A DNA stretch of 64,000 nt, taken from Brachionus manjavacas. Taxonomy: Eukaryota; Rotifera; Eurotatoria; Ploima; Brachionidae. The notes below the pieces were generated by a model. It worked only from the letters and a program-made list of their open reading frames with translations, was not told where the DNA came from and searched no databases. Position 1 is the first letter of the stretch, and every line of letters begins with the position of its first letter. The translations under genes were made by a program, and so were the position numbers. This document shows, in pieces, positions 31,717 through 42,386 of the stretch. The DNA is taken from positions 1,657,501-1,721,500 of the forward strand of contig JAHQIY010000010.1 of assembly GCA_019054805.1 (NCBI GenBank). The letters run 5' to 3'.

Positions 31717-32595
31717 ATGGCCGAAAATTTAGACAATCTGCTCAAAGAAATTTTAATACTCGACTCGCTAGTCAAAAAGCTATCCTCTCAGCTGCAAATA
31801 TTGGACAAAAAAATATCTAATAAAGAGACCGAAATTGAGAAGATAAAATCCAAGGAATCTAGTACAAAAGCAGAGAACAAAATTTTGGTAGACAAAAAAG
31901 CCTTTATATCAAAAAAATAATTATTCTCTTTTAGAATCATTCAATAATTGGACTTAACATCCAGCTTGATTTAATCGATCAATCAATCGAGCAACTGAAC
32001 AAGACATTTAAAGCAAGCGAGCAAAAAAGAGATCATTTTTTGACCAAAATTGTAGAAAAAATTTCATTTTTTCAATAAAAAAATTAAATTTTTTTTCTCT
32101 TATTTAGGATCAAATTCAAAATGAACTAAGCGAGCTAATTAAAATTTTTGATTCAATTTATAAAAAAATAGAGCTTAAATGCGAGTCCAATTTTGAGAGA
32201 ATGTGCGTTGACTTTAAACAAAATGTTCTAAAATCTAAACTAGACTTGGTAAATCGACTTGAAGATGGTAACTAAACTGTAGCTAGTTTTATTTGAATTA
32301 ATTTTTATAGAGATTAGAAAACTCGAGAGTTTCAAAGATTTTGTTAGCGAACTAAGCTATTTGGAATCTGAACTTTTGCAATTGTCCGAAACTGAGTCCA
32401 GTATCTTGAAAATTAACTTTAAATTTTGGTTAATTTTTTTTAGATTTAAGCAAAGAGCTTGGCAAACTCGAGGCAAAAGAAAAAGAGCTTACAAAAGAGC
32501 TGGACAGTTTGGAGTCAGGTTCAGGCTATGTGGAGTCTGATGAAGAGACTGAACAGTTAATTGATTTTAAAAAAAAATTGATCTTAGAGTTTTAA
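31717..32595 (+). CDS. Coiled-coil protein, five exons, left-arm copy (~229 aa)
   Basis: Exons 31717-31887, 31935-32051, 32108-32267, 32311-32400 and 32444-32595. The introns of 43-56 nt are all GT..AG with T-rich ends, and all phases agree. The protein starts MAENLDNLLKEILILDSLVK and is almost entirely heptad-rich helix (LNKTFKASEQKRDHFL, LGKLEAKEKELTKELDSLES), ending in an acidic SDEETEQLIDFKKKL. An alternative short intron near 32588 would add LRSELEKIETF. Function unknown; short coiled-coil proteins are hard to place by sequence. An almost identical copy is at 34985-34107. Confidence 0.75.
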
Positions 32596-32816
32596 AATTT
32601 ATTTTTTATTTTAAGCCTTAGAAGTGAATTGGAAAAGATCGAAACTTTTTGAAAATAATGAACTCGTAATGCTAAATAAAAAATATCGCTTTTTGCGTAA
32701 TCAATTCAATGAGAGAAAATATAATAAATAAAACTGAAGAATTAGTCAATAGTTTAAATTTTAATTTTTTTTCTTAGAACATTTTTCTTTATTTTTACAT
32801 TCCTTTAGAATGTTTA

Positions 32817-33712
32817 AATAATAATAATAATAATTGTTACTTTGTTTCGGAATTTCTTTCAATTTTAAGTTAAGCAGTTGAATTAGGACATCAAAATCAA
32901 GTTGAACACACTCTAAATACTCAGCTATTTTCCTTAAGGTGGATTTGTTACTTAAATTTTTAGTCTCACTTTCGTATTTCTCTAGTACTTCTTCTATCGC
33001 ATTTCCTTTTTTATTGTTGATAATAAGTATACCCCATAATTTATTCCTCTTACAAAATTTATCACCTCAAACCCATTTATTTTTTAAACATATGTATTGA
33101 ACCTCCCCTCAATCGTCGCTGTTCTAGACTCATCAAACCATGGCTACTAAGTCTCTCTTCATTTGAACTACTAATTATCTTCGTTGCTCTACGACTAGTC
33201 TGAAGGGACCAGTTACAAATTAGGTATTATACAGACTTGTTTTTAAGTCACAAGTCTTAAGTCAAGCCAAAGTCATGACTTAAATTTTTTTTCTTTTTTA
33301 AATGTGACAATTGTTGCTGATCGATTTTTTTATATACTTTTTCCAAACAAATACAAAATAAATATAAAAAATTTTTTTTTAACTCTTTTATTCATTTTAT
33401 TTTTAATAGTGTTGATAAATTCACCAAATTTTTGGTTTATTTAATCGAAATAAAAAGTATTTCATCGTTTTCAAATGAAACGATTACAACCAGATTTTGT
33501 ACAGCACCAACAGTGATATTTCTAGTTCGCGATATACTAGCAGTTAAAAAAAAAAATTTAAGTCATGACTTTGACTTAAATTTTTGTGACTTAGACTTAA
33601 AACTGTGACTTAAAAACAAGTCTGGTATTCTAAATGAGGTCTTACAAGCGATGTGAAAGTAAGCAGGTAAGTAAATGAGCTTTTGATTCGTCCTGTTGGC
33701 TTCAAATACTGC
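32817..33712 (-). pseudogene. L2/CR1-like LINE C-terminus, interrupted by a MITE
   Basis: On the minus strand, TSLVRPHLEY ends at the MITE; beyond it ICNWSLQTSRRATKIISSSN and EERLSSHGLMSLEQRRLRGG continue the usual post-RT block. Further on an open stretch (EEVLEKYESETKNLSNKS) of unknown origin leads to an ATT-repeat tail at 32819-32836, exactly at the edge of the left arm. Confidence 0.6.
33232..33624 (+). mobile_element. hAT-like MITE, 393 bp
   Basis: CAGACTTGTTTTTAAGTCAC and the inverse GTGACTTAAAAACAAGTCTG are terminal inverted repeats. Flanks GTATTATA (33224-33231) and GTATTCTA (33625-33632) are an 8-bp target duplication with one change. Internal AAGTCAAAGTCATGACTT motifs are repeated near both ends. 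It is inserted in a LINE. Confidence 0.8.
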
Positions 33713-34106
33713 ATACAAATCTTTTATTGTTTTGTTTTATTTGTCTGAATCAGTGGGGATTTTTCCTGGAATTGTGGAAAGATATAATTTGGTCTCATAT
33801 TTTTTTGCTTAAAAAATTTTTTAAACAATGCTTTTCATTAAATAAAAAATTAAAAAAATTAATTTCAAAATTAATTTATAATTTCAAAAACATTCTAAAG
33901 GAATGTAAAAATAAAGAAAAATGTTCTAAGAAAAAAAATTAAAATTTAAACTATTGACTAATTCTTCAGTTTTATTTATTATATTTTCTCTCATTGAATT
34001 GATTACGCAAAAAGCGATATTTTTTATTTAGCATTACGAGTTCATTATTTTCAAAAGTTTCGATCTTTTCCAATTCACTTCTAAGGCTTAAAATAAAAAA
34101 TAAATT

Positions 34107-34985
34107 TTAAAACTCTAAGATCAATTTTTTTTTAAAATCAATTAACTGTTCAGTCTCTTCATCAGACTCCACATAGCCTGAACCTGACTCCAAACTGTCC
34201 AGCTCTTTTGTAAGCTCTTTTTCTTTTGCCTCGAGTTTGCCAAGCTCTTTGCTTAAATCTAAAAAAAAATTAACCAAAATTTAAAGTTAATTTTCAAGAT
34301 ACTGGACTCAGTTTCGGACAATTGCAAAAGTTCAGATTCCAAATAGCTTAGTTCGCTAACAAAATCTTTGAAACTCTCGAGTTTTCTAATCTCTATAAAA
34401 ATTAATTCAAATAAAACTAGCTACAGTTTAGTTACCATCTTCAAGTCGATTTACCAAGTCTAGTTTAGATTTTAGAACATTTTGTTTAAAGTCAACGCAC
34501 ATTCTCTCAAAATTGGACTCGCATTTAAGCTCTATTTTTTATAAATTGAATCAAAAATTTTAATTAGCTCGCTTAGTTCATTTTGAATTTGATCCTAAAT
34601 AAGAGAAAAAAAATTTAATTTTTTTATTTAAAAAATGAAATTTTTTCTACAATTTTGGTCAAAAAATGATCTCTTTTTTGCTCGCTTGCTTTAAATGTCT
34701 TGTTCAGTTGCTCGATTGATTGATCGATTAAATCAAGCTGGATGTTAAGTCCAATTATTGAATGATTCTAAAAGAGAATAATTATTTTTTTGATATAAAG
34801 GCTTTTTTGTCTACCAAAATTTTGTTCTCTGCTTTTGTACTAGATTCCTTGGATTTTATCTTCTCAATTTCGGTCTCTTTATTAGATATTTTTTTGTCCA
34901 ATATTTGCAGCTGAGAGGATAGCTTTTTGACTAGCGAGTCGAGTATTAAAATTTCTTTGAGCAGATTGTCTAAATTTTCGGCCAT
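34107..34985 (-). CDS. Coiled-coil protein, five exons, right-arm copy
   Basis: Mirror of 31717-32595, with the same first exon (MAENLDNLLKEILILDSLVK through the first donor) and all splice sites kept. The few differences seen are mostly intronic (for example CAATAAAAAA against AAATAAAAAA in intron 2). Both copies look intact. The two are transcribed towards each other across the 1.1-kb spacer. Confidence 0.75.
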
Positions 34986-35250
34986 TTTTTCTCAAAAATT
35001 TTTCAAAACTTGGCTTAGTTTTTTTTTAAATAAAAAAAGCTGAAGGTTTTGAAAATTTCTAGTAATTGTTCAACACTCCTGAAATTTTAAACATAATAAG
35101 TGTAGCAGTTAAATCGAGTTTGAAAAATTTCGGATTAAAGCTTCTATCAGTCGATGACGGATCTTTTTTAAAATAAAAAAATTTATTTAATTTTAAAGAA
35201 CATTTTATTTGCAAAATTGAGGGTTTATTTTTTTAATTTTTCACAGTTTT

Positions 35251-37238
35251 ATTTTCTCAAATGAAAGCTTCCTAGGTAAATGGTATTTATTTAGTCATTA
35301 ATCTTTTTATAGAATTACATTTATTGAAAATTTAAACTTATTGCTAGTATTTTTTTCTGTTTAACATTTTTCAATGGATTAGAATTTTTCTATCACCAAA
35401 AATCGTCATCTCTAAAATTTCTCTTTGCATTCTAAAAATACTTTTGTGAAATTAAAATTCTTTTGTTGTCTAAAAATACTTAAATTTTCACTGCAATACT
35501 AATTAAATGGATACAAGTATGTTTTTTCAAGTAATTTTTACAAGTACAGGTGCTTAGTTCCCATTGATCAGTGTTTAATTCGACTCTTAGTATCTTGGCT
35601 GGCTTAAACGGAAATTCCGCCTCATTTTTTCCACTAAAAAACTTCCGCTAAATTAGTCCCTAAACAGCGAAATTTCCGTTTTTTATTGTAGCTTTTCGAA
35701 CGGAAATCAGCTACGAATATAATGTTTGAATATAAAAAAATTTTAAAAATATATTTAAATATTATTTCATTTTGATTTTAAAATTGAATCTCTAAAACAT
35801 TCGAATTAAAATTTGAATAAGGATAAATTTTGAACATTAAACCGAATTTAAATAAAAATTTTATTTTGTATTTTAAAAATTAAAAATAGTTAAAAAAAAA
35901 TTTTCAAAAAGTAAATTGAGTTTTGATGTTATTCGAATATTCTGTCAGATTTTGAGAAGTCAGCAAAGCTTTTCTAAATTTTTTAAAATTTTCTTTACTT
36001 ATTTGATTTAGATTGCCCTTTACACAATTTTCGACATAAAAAAAATTCTATTAATGAAAATGACAGTGTAGGAGTACAAAAAATCAAATTTATTTATTTA
36101 TTCCATTTAATTTAAGCAGAATAATATTTATAGAAAAAAGAGAATAAAATAAAATATAAAAATGTAATGGATAAAATTTTTTAAAAAAATCTATCTTTAG
36201 GTTGTCATTTAAAATAGAATAAAAATTAGAGAAATCAACTTATAATGAAAATATAATAAAAATATTATGATCTCTCTTCAGGTATTATCTTTTTTGATGA
36301 AAATAAAAAAACAGAAAGTTTCAAAATTAAATGTGGAGTAAAACAAGGGGGAATTATTTCTCCTTTTCTATTTAATATCTTTATAAACGACTTAATTGAA
36401 GAATGTATTTCTAAAGAAATAGGAGCTCTTTTTAACAGGCACAATGTATGTATAATTGTATATGCAGATGACATTCTTTTGTTGAGTCCAGTAGACTCGC
36501 ATTTACAAGAGCTGCTAGGTATATGTAATAAATATGGAAATAAATGGAAAATAAAATTTAACCCGTCTAAATCAATGATAATTGAATTTGGAAATAATAT
36601 TTTTAAAAATGAATTTTATCTAGGCAATACTCATTTAACAAAAGTAGATAAGATAGACTATCTCGGTATTGAGATTCCATCAAATCTAGACTTTGAGTCA
36701 AAATCTATAAATAAATTCTCTAAAGTGCATCAAGCTATTTTTTCCTTATCGTATCTAGGATTAAAAAAATGTAAAATTTCACCCTTTCTACAATCTTTCA
36801 TTTATAAAACGTATTGCTTGTCCCAATTTACATATGGACTCGGAACTACAACTTTAGGAAAAAAAACAAAAGAGACCCTAAATACCTCACAGAATAATCT
36901 ACTAAGACATATAATAGGATTAAAAGGTAGATGCCATATGAAAGACGTGTTAAAATGTTTATAAATTTTTAACATTGATGAACTTTACATTCAATCAAAA
37001 CTCTCTTTTCTAGGAACCTTGAAATTTAATAAGCTTTCATACGATATATTTCACGATTTAACTAAAACATCTAGAGACATCGGATCTAGATTAAAAACAT
37101 TTGATCATGATATAGTAACATTAGAAAATTTTTTTAAATTGGACATAATTAACATATATAATAATTCTGGAGTCCTAAAAAGGGATCTTAAATTACAATT
37201 TAAACTAAAGATGGACTAACTGACTCTATTAATTTATG
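35251..37238 (+). other. Segment present only in the right arm of palindrome 2
   Basis: 1,988 bp with no counterpart on the left, where GTTTAAAC joins AAAACTGTG directly. It contains a repeat block at 35605-35715, AT-rich DNA and the LINE RT fragment 36285-37219. Because the LINE 3' end remains in both arms, a deletion from the left arm is the simpler reading. Confidence 0.7.
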
Positions 37239-37475
37239 TTTAAACAATATAAATAATAGAAAATATTTTCTTCTTCTTCAAGAATTAACTGAATCATTTT
37301 GATTTTAAATGTTTAAAATTTATGTTTTTTTTACATGTATTTTTATCTGTATTTAATCTTTTTTTTTGTATATTTAAGTCTTTTTCTTTTCTTTTTCTTT
37401 AATTTTTCAAACTTAAAATTACTACTTCTCCTAAAAGGAGGTTAATTCAATTTAAATAAATAAATAAATAAATAA
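36285..37475 (+). pseudogene. 5'-truncated LINE: RT core to tail (class B end)
   Basis: The frame carries CGVKQGGIISPFLFNIFIND and IVYADDILLLSPVD, the B and C catalytic boxes of an RT of the 'KQGG' group, then IDYLGIEIPSNLDFESK and the post-RT region FIYKTYCLSQFTYGL and NLLRHIIGLKG. A stop at 36962 breaks the frame, which resumes to 37219. The 3' end has the CTCCTAAAAGGAG hairpin and an AAATA-repeat tail at 37428-37475. It is related to the fragment at 11190-12709. Confidence 0.75.
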
Positions 37476-37764
37476 TAAAAAATGAGACAGTTTTCCTTTT
37501 TTTTCAAAACTTTTCAGGCTCAATATTTAAAACAACTTATAAACGTGATCAAGTGATCATTTCAAAAATGAGTACGATAAGTTCAAAAATCTGTATCTAT
37601 AGAAATTATCTAATAAATAGATAAAAAATGGATTTTGTTGGGTGGAGCAGGTCGGATAGATGTGTCTAGTTCTTATTCTATCGGTTGAGAGTTGCCATTG
37701 GACGGAAAGCTACAATATTTTGCTTCGAAATTTGGATAATTATGAATAGCCTAATGTTTTGTTG

Positions 37765-38491
37765 GGGTCTGTTAAAACTCAAGATCAATGATCTTCAATT
37801 TTCAAGATCAGTGAAATTCAAGATCAATTATTCAATTAACATTTTCTGATACTGAATTTCAATATCAACTAATAAATTTCAAGATCAGACTAATTATTAA
37901 CAGCTACATTTAACAATCAAGTTTGTTTCAAAATTGCATTTTCTCTCTCTCTTTTTCTTTTCATTTCAAAAAAAAAATTAAAAATGGATCTCGAAACAAT
38001 TTCTGAGCTAATCAATTCTGGTGACATGGATAAAATAGCCAATTTTATGAAGGCTCACCGATTAATTTCAAGTACCGCGCCATATTGTAAGATAATTTAG
38101 AGCATCGTACTACTGGTACTCGGTATCGAGTGATGGAGATTTCAAGATCAATAGATCGAAGCCTCCCGGTTAGTGAATTGAGAGCGATCTCAAATGTAAA
38201 TATTGAACCTAATCAGCATGTAGTTGAAATCGTTAATCAAAAGACAACATTAAAATCAAAAAAAAAAGTTGGAAGACCAAAAAAAAATAAATAACTTGTC
38301 AATATTCATAGATTTTTTTTTATTTGTTTCTTAATTGATTTTAATTAAAATATATTTTTGTAACACTTGTTTTTTGATCTTGAAAACCAATATCAGGTAA
38401 TTAAAATGAGTATCAGTAATTGAAAAATCTGATCTTGAATTTCACTGATCTTGAAAATTGAAGATCATTGATCTTGAGTTTTAACAGACCC
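37765..38491 (+). mobile_element. TIR transposon derivative, 727 bp, 8-bp target duplication
   Basis: GGGTCTGTTAAAACTCAAGA at the left and its inverse at the right. Flanks 37757-37764 and 38492-38499 are both TTTTGTTG, and the left palindrome arm has one TTTTGTTG at the empty site. Terminal regions repeat TTCAAGATCA many times in both directions. Residual coding: MDLETISELINSGDMDKIAN with AHRLISSTAPYC, and after a break an RSLPVSELRAIS frame ending KKKVGRPKKNK. An 8-bp duplication suits Merlin or hAT; the frames are not decisive. Confidence 0.8.
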
Positions 38492-38515
38492 TTTTGTTGT
38501 ATAAACTTTGTAAAA

Positions 38516-38595
38516 AGCTACCATAGAAGTCTTACGTGTAAGACTTCTCCGCAAGTTTCTTGCGGTAGCTAATTATTATTATTATTATTATTATA
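38516..38595 (+). repeat. Structured retroelement end, class D, copy 2
   Basis: Right-arm mirror of 30837-30916. The second hairpin is perfect here (CCGCAAG/CTTGCGG); the left-arm copy has one change in it. The ATT tail is at 38571-38595. Confidence 0.7.
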
Positions 38596-39146
38596 CTATA
38601 GTGTGCCTGTTTAACTCTTCATCTAAGCTTTTTAGACTGATAATCTGTCTTAAAAAAATAATAAACAGTCAACTTATAGAACATAACAAATGATAAAATA
38701 TTTAAAATTTTTTTTGAATTTTAAATAAATATTTAATTTATAAATTTTTCAAATATTTTAATATTCGTAATTTTTGGTATCATTGTGACTAATTGTGACT
38801 ATGGCAAATTTTCTAGTGGTTTCAGAAATGATTCGCGAAAGTCGTGGTTGTGCTAATGGCTTTATAATTTGTAATTGTGATAAAAAATTTAAACTTAAAC
38901 TAATAATTTATGTATTATAGAGATAATTTTAAACCTCATTTAAAATTCAAAAAAAAATTTGCTTCAAAAAAAATTTCGGCGAAAAATTTCCACTATTTTT
39001 TTAATTTTCTGCAATTTTTCAAAAATGGCCTTAAAAATGGAGATTTCGCTTTTAAGGGACTAATTTAGCAGAAGTTTTTAGCGGAAAAATTGATTGCAAA
39101 AAAAGTAAAATTAGTGCTTAAAACAATTTAAAGCCTTTTTCAATAA

Positions 39147-40448
39147 GTAGTAGTAGTAGTAGTAGTAGTTCTTGCTGCGACACCTAACATGTAGATTGTC
39201 TAAGCCCATCACCGCCAATTGGCCGTGTAGAGCTGTAGCAGCCGATTCCATTGAACTTATCTAAAGCCATTTTAAAATTAGCGGTTGACTTGGATTTCAC
39301 CACGTTTTCTGGCAACCTATTCCAATGCGGAACTACTCTGTTTGAGAAAAATACATGTCTCGCATTTACTGCAGCCGCAAAATCGTTTCTAATTTTAGCT
39401 GGGAAACTTTCTCTCTGGACTCTGATGCTATTTCCTCTTAACGCCTCGGCTGGTCCCTTGTTTTCTGATTTATTCACTAGATTCTTGACCAAGCTTACCT
39501 TTTCTATTCCATTCACTAGTTTGTACATTTCAATCAAGTCCCCTCTCACTCTTCTTTCACTCAGCTTTGTCAGTCCTAATTTTGTCAGCCTCTTTTCATA
39601 CGGCATGTTTCTTACAGACAAAGGTATTTTTGTTGCCCTCTCTTGCACCTTTTCCAACGCATTCACGTCCATTTTCATACTTGGATTCCAAACCTGCACT
39701 GCGTAATCTAGGTGGGGTCTCACCATGGATATATACAACCTTACCCACAGTCTTTCCTCTCTACTTGTAAACGTTCGCTTTAGCATTCCAAGTACCCTAC
39801 TCGCTTTCGCACAAGCACTTTTCACTTGGCTGGTCCACTTTAAATCTGATGAAACCATCACTCCAAGATCCCTTTCACAATCTGTGGTCGCTAGTATAAC
39901 ATTCCTGTTGCTTTTTTGCGTATATTTATGCCTTTCATTTAGTCTGCCGAAATGCATTACTTTACATTTGTAAGCACAAAGTCCCATACGCCAAACCTCT
40001 ATCCATTGACATACTGTATCCAGATCTTTCTGTAACATCGCTCTCTCATAAACATTATTAACTATACCGAGTATTTTTGAGTCATCTGCATACAATTCCA
40101 TTTTATTTGAAACGCAGTCAGGTAGGTCATTTATGTACAAAACAAATAGCAGGGGTCCAAGTACAGATCCTTGCGGAACTCCACTCAGTACCTCTGACCA
40201 TCTAGAAACTCCATCTCCAAGTACAACTCGCTGAGTTCTCATACTCAAAAAGTCTTCGAGCCAACTTACTATTTTCTCACCTAGTCCATAACCACGTAGT
40301 TTATGAAGAAGTCGTTGATGCGGTACCGTATCAAAAGCCTTTGAAAAGTCTAAAAGTATTTCATCCACACTGTTACCTTTGGCCAACTCAGTCGTGATCA
40401 TATCAAGCGTTTCAAGTAGATTCGTTACACAACCTTTCTTTGGAACAA
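39147..40448 (-). mobile_element. 5'-truncated CR1/L2-type LINE, ORF nearly intact
   Basis: The minus-strand frame 40488-39184 covers RT from FSKAFDTVPHQRLLHKL through GVPQGSVLGPLLFVLYINDL and LYADDSKILG. The post-RT region has LGVMVSSDLKW, MVRPHLDYAVQVWNP and RVRGDLIEMYKLVNGIEKV, ending FFSNRVVPHWNRLPENVV. No stops are seen. The 3' end has a GGCCAATTGGC hairpin and a CTA-repeat tail. Flanks are CAATAA at 39141-39146 and 40449-40454; the left palindrome arm has one CAATAA at the empty site. It is GC-richer than the surroundings, and the open frame points to a recent insertion. Confidence 0.85.
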
Positions 40449-40539
40449 CAATAAACCTTAAATTATTATTATTATGTATTGGTTCCAAGCCTCATAGGCA
40501 AAAAAGATAAAAGAAAGAAAATTTTGAACAAATATTGAT

Positions 40540-41131
40540 TACGTATAAAAGTCTATTTTCAATAGATATTTTAATAGTTTAAAAAAGTAAAAATATTCCA
40601 AGATGAGTTCGATATTTGTTTTTATTTGCGAGCACACAAACTTGATCGAGTCAACCATACCACGATTTCTGTCTACAAATATATGATCGATTATTTGATC
40701 AATGAAGTCTTTGGATTGTATTCCATTACATCCATGTGTATTTTCTTCTCAATGTTCTTGAGCTGTTTGCAGTATGACGTATTCTTTTGTATAATTCCCA
40801 TGCAGAAACGACAACAAGTCCCAACATAATTTACAATTTTTTAATTGTGTAATATCGCAATAAAAGAATTATTTTTTTAATAACTCATTTCCCGTCTAAA
40901 CATACCAGAAAAATATACCAGAACATAGAAAAATAAAGAAAGATTTCTTTTATGTTCGTTTTACAAACTAGCATGCAATAAGCATCCATTTACCATGCCT
41001 TAGAGCTTCCAACATATGACTAAATCTCGCAAATTTCCTAATATCGAACGCCCTTTTGATAAGTAGATTCTGTCTAATATCTAATTCACAGAGTTTCCTG
41101 TCCACAATAAACACCACAGTATACTTAAAGA
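40540..41131 (-). CDS. Orphan 3' exons, unrecognised
   Basis: A strong acceptor (TTTTCTTTAAG) at 41131 opens YTVVFIVDRKLCELDIRQNL, then FDIRKFARFSHMLEALRHGK and a stop at 40973, good coding composition over 52 residues. Further on (40730-40540, minus) another frame, DFIDQIIDHIFVDRNRGMVD, runs to a stop near 40540, possibly a separate gene tail. Upstream exons would have to lie beyond the class-F repeat at 41287. Family unknown. Confidence 0.35.
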
Positions 41132-41286
41132 AAAAAAGTTAAAAAAAAGAACTTGTTTTGTCATGGATTGACAATGAGCTTAAGCTTAATACTAAAAATT
41201 ATTTCATTTCCTTTTGTGTCAGTAAGTAAAATTAATATATTTTGTAGGCTTTGAATTTTTTTTAGTTTAAATTAAAGAACATTTGG

Positions 41287-41350
41287 CTGAAAGGAAGGAC
41301 TAAGCTCCATTCCAAACTGGCAGGGTACAGTCCAAACCATATCTTTAATA
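41287..41350 (+). repeat. Dispersed retroelement 3'-end motif (class F)
   Basis: GGCTGAAAGGAAGGACTAAG and CTCCATTCCAAACTGGCAGG, nearly identical to 3650-3712, then AT-rich DNA with AATAA units. Confidence 0.55.
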
Positions 41351-41602
41351 AACAAATATTAACTTTATATAGAATTTAAAATTAAATTATTAGAGTCTTT
41401 TAATCATGAATAATTTTTTATTTAAAACTAATGAGACACTGCAAGTAATAAAAGATGACAAGTTTTACATTCCTTCAGATGACTTAAAAAAGATTTCTGA
41501 TCTTGAATTTAAGCGTTATGGGTCTGGAAAAATTCACAAGTTTCGATCATTTTGTGAAATCATTTAATATGTGGTATCTTGACAGAGAGATTGGAAAAAG
41601 GG
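41351..41602. other. AT-rich DNA
   Basis: An open stretch near 41405-41530 (TNETLQVIKDDKFYIPSDDL) looks faintly coding and stops at the edge of the next transposon. I cannot assign it. Confidence 0.3.
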
Positions 41603-42306
41603 GTCTTGTCGACCATGTGATCATCATGTTCACTAAATATGTAATCTTTGTCATCTTGCTGGGTTTGTGATCTATGATGATCACAAATTTGACTTTAAAA
41701 AATCTCTATATAAAATATTAAACTTCTTTGATTCAAAATAAAAAATGGAAGTTGAAAACGAAGAAAAATTATTTTTTATTTTATAAAAAATAAAATGCTA
41801 CGGCTTAATACTTAAAAAGCCAAGCTGCTCTAAAATTGGTTGTAAAAACGGTCAATTGATGATTTTAAATACTAGAAAAAGATTTAAATTTACAAAAATG
41901 CTCATTTAGCTTGGCGGTGTACTCATTGGTGCATTCAAGTCAGTTTTTGAAAACTTATTTTTTTCATTATTCAAAAATCCTCTGAATGTTATCCTTGCGG
42001 TTATCAAGTGTTCTCAGTAAAATAGAACGTGTTCTGAATTGGCACAAAATGAAGTATAAATACCATTTAGTGAGCACCCAAATGGTTTATCTTGTGTGGT
42101 TCCTATGTGTGGTTCCTTATTGAAAAATGAAAGAAGGCTGAAATTACATAAAGCTAAAAAGCATTAATTTCAATTTTTTTTAGTTTTTTTAAAAGATCAC
42201 AAACAAAATGATCGCTCATTTTTTCAATAGCACAGATCATAAACCCAGCAAGATGACAAAGATCACGTATTTAGTGAACATGAAGATCACATAGTCGACA
42301 AGACTT
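41603..42306 (+). mobile_element. Merlin-like TIR element derivative
   Basis: GTCTTGTCGACCATGTGATC at the left and the near-inverse GATCACATAGTCGACAAGAC at the right match for about 80 bp. The interior frame gives LKKPSCSKIGCKNGQLMILN, like the N-terminal Cys motif of ISXO2/Merlin transposases, and later LSCVVPMCGSLLKNERRLKL with HKAKKH, a C2H2-type finger. Stops interrupt. No clear target duplication. Confidence 0.6.
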
Positions 42307-42386
42307 TATATGTAAGCATATTATTTTTGAGCAATTAATTTTAATACCTTCGTTATTAATAAAAATATTATTAAAAATAATAAAAT

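Larger units (their letters stand above)
30214..32813 (+). repeat. Palindrome 2, left arm (2.6 kb)
   Basis: Inverted match to 33890-40529 with gaps. In the first 250 bp I count roughly nine substitutions, so arms differ by a few percent. This arm lacks three segments present on the right: 35251-37238, 37765-38491 and 39147-40448. Where each is missing the join is clean. Confidence 0.9.
32814..33889. other. Spacer of palindrome 2
   Basis: The central 1.08 kb, present once. It holds an L2/CR1-like LINE end on the minus strand and a hAT-like MITE (listed separately). The remaining 33720-33889 is AT-rich. Confidence 0.8.
33890..40529 (-). repeat. Palindrome 2, right arm (6.64 kb)
   Basis: Inverted match to 30214-32813. 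The excess length (4,040 bp) equals 1,988 bp (35251-37238) plus 735 bp (transposon plus target duplication) plus 1,308 bp (LINE plus target duplication), to within about 10 bp. Confidence 0.9.

Noticed and set aside
36265-36474. Minus-strand ORF opposite the LINE RT core
   Set aside because: Antisense of the KQGG and YADD boxes of the plus-strand LINE.
39251-39973. Plus-strand ORFs across the LINE at 39147-40448
   Set aside because: They are the antisense of an intact RT reading frame.
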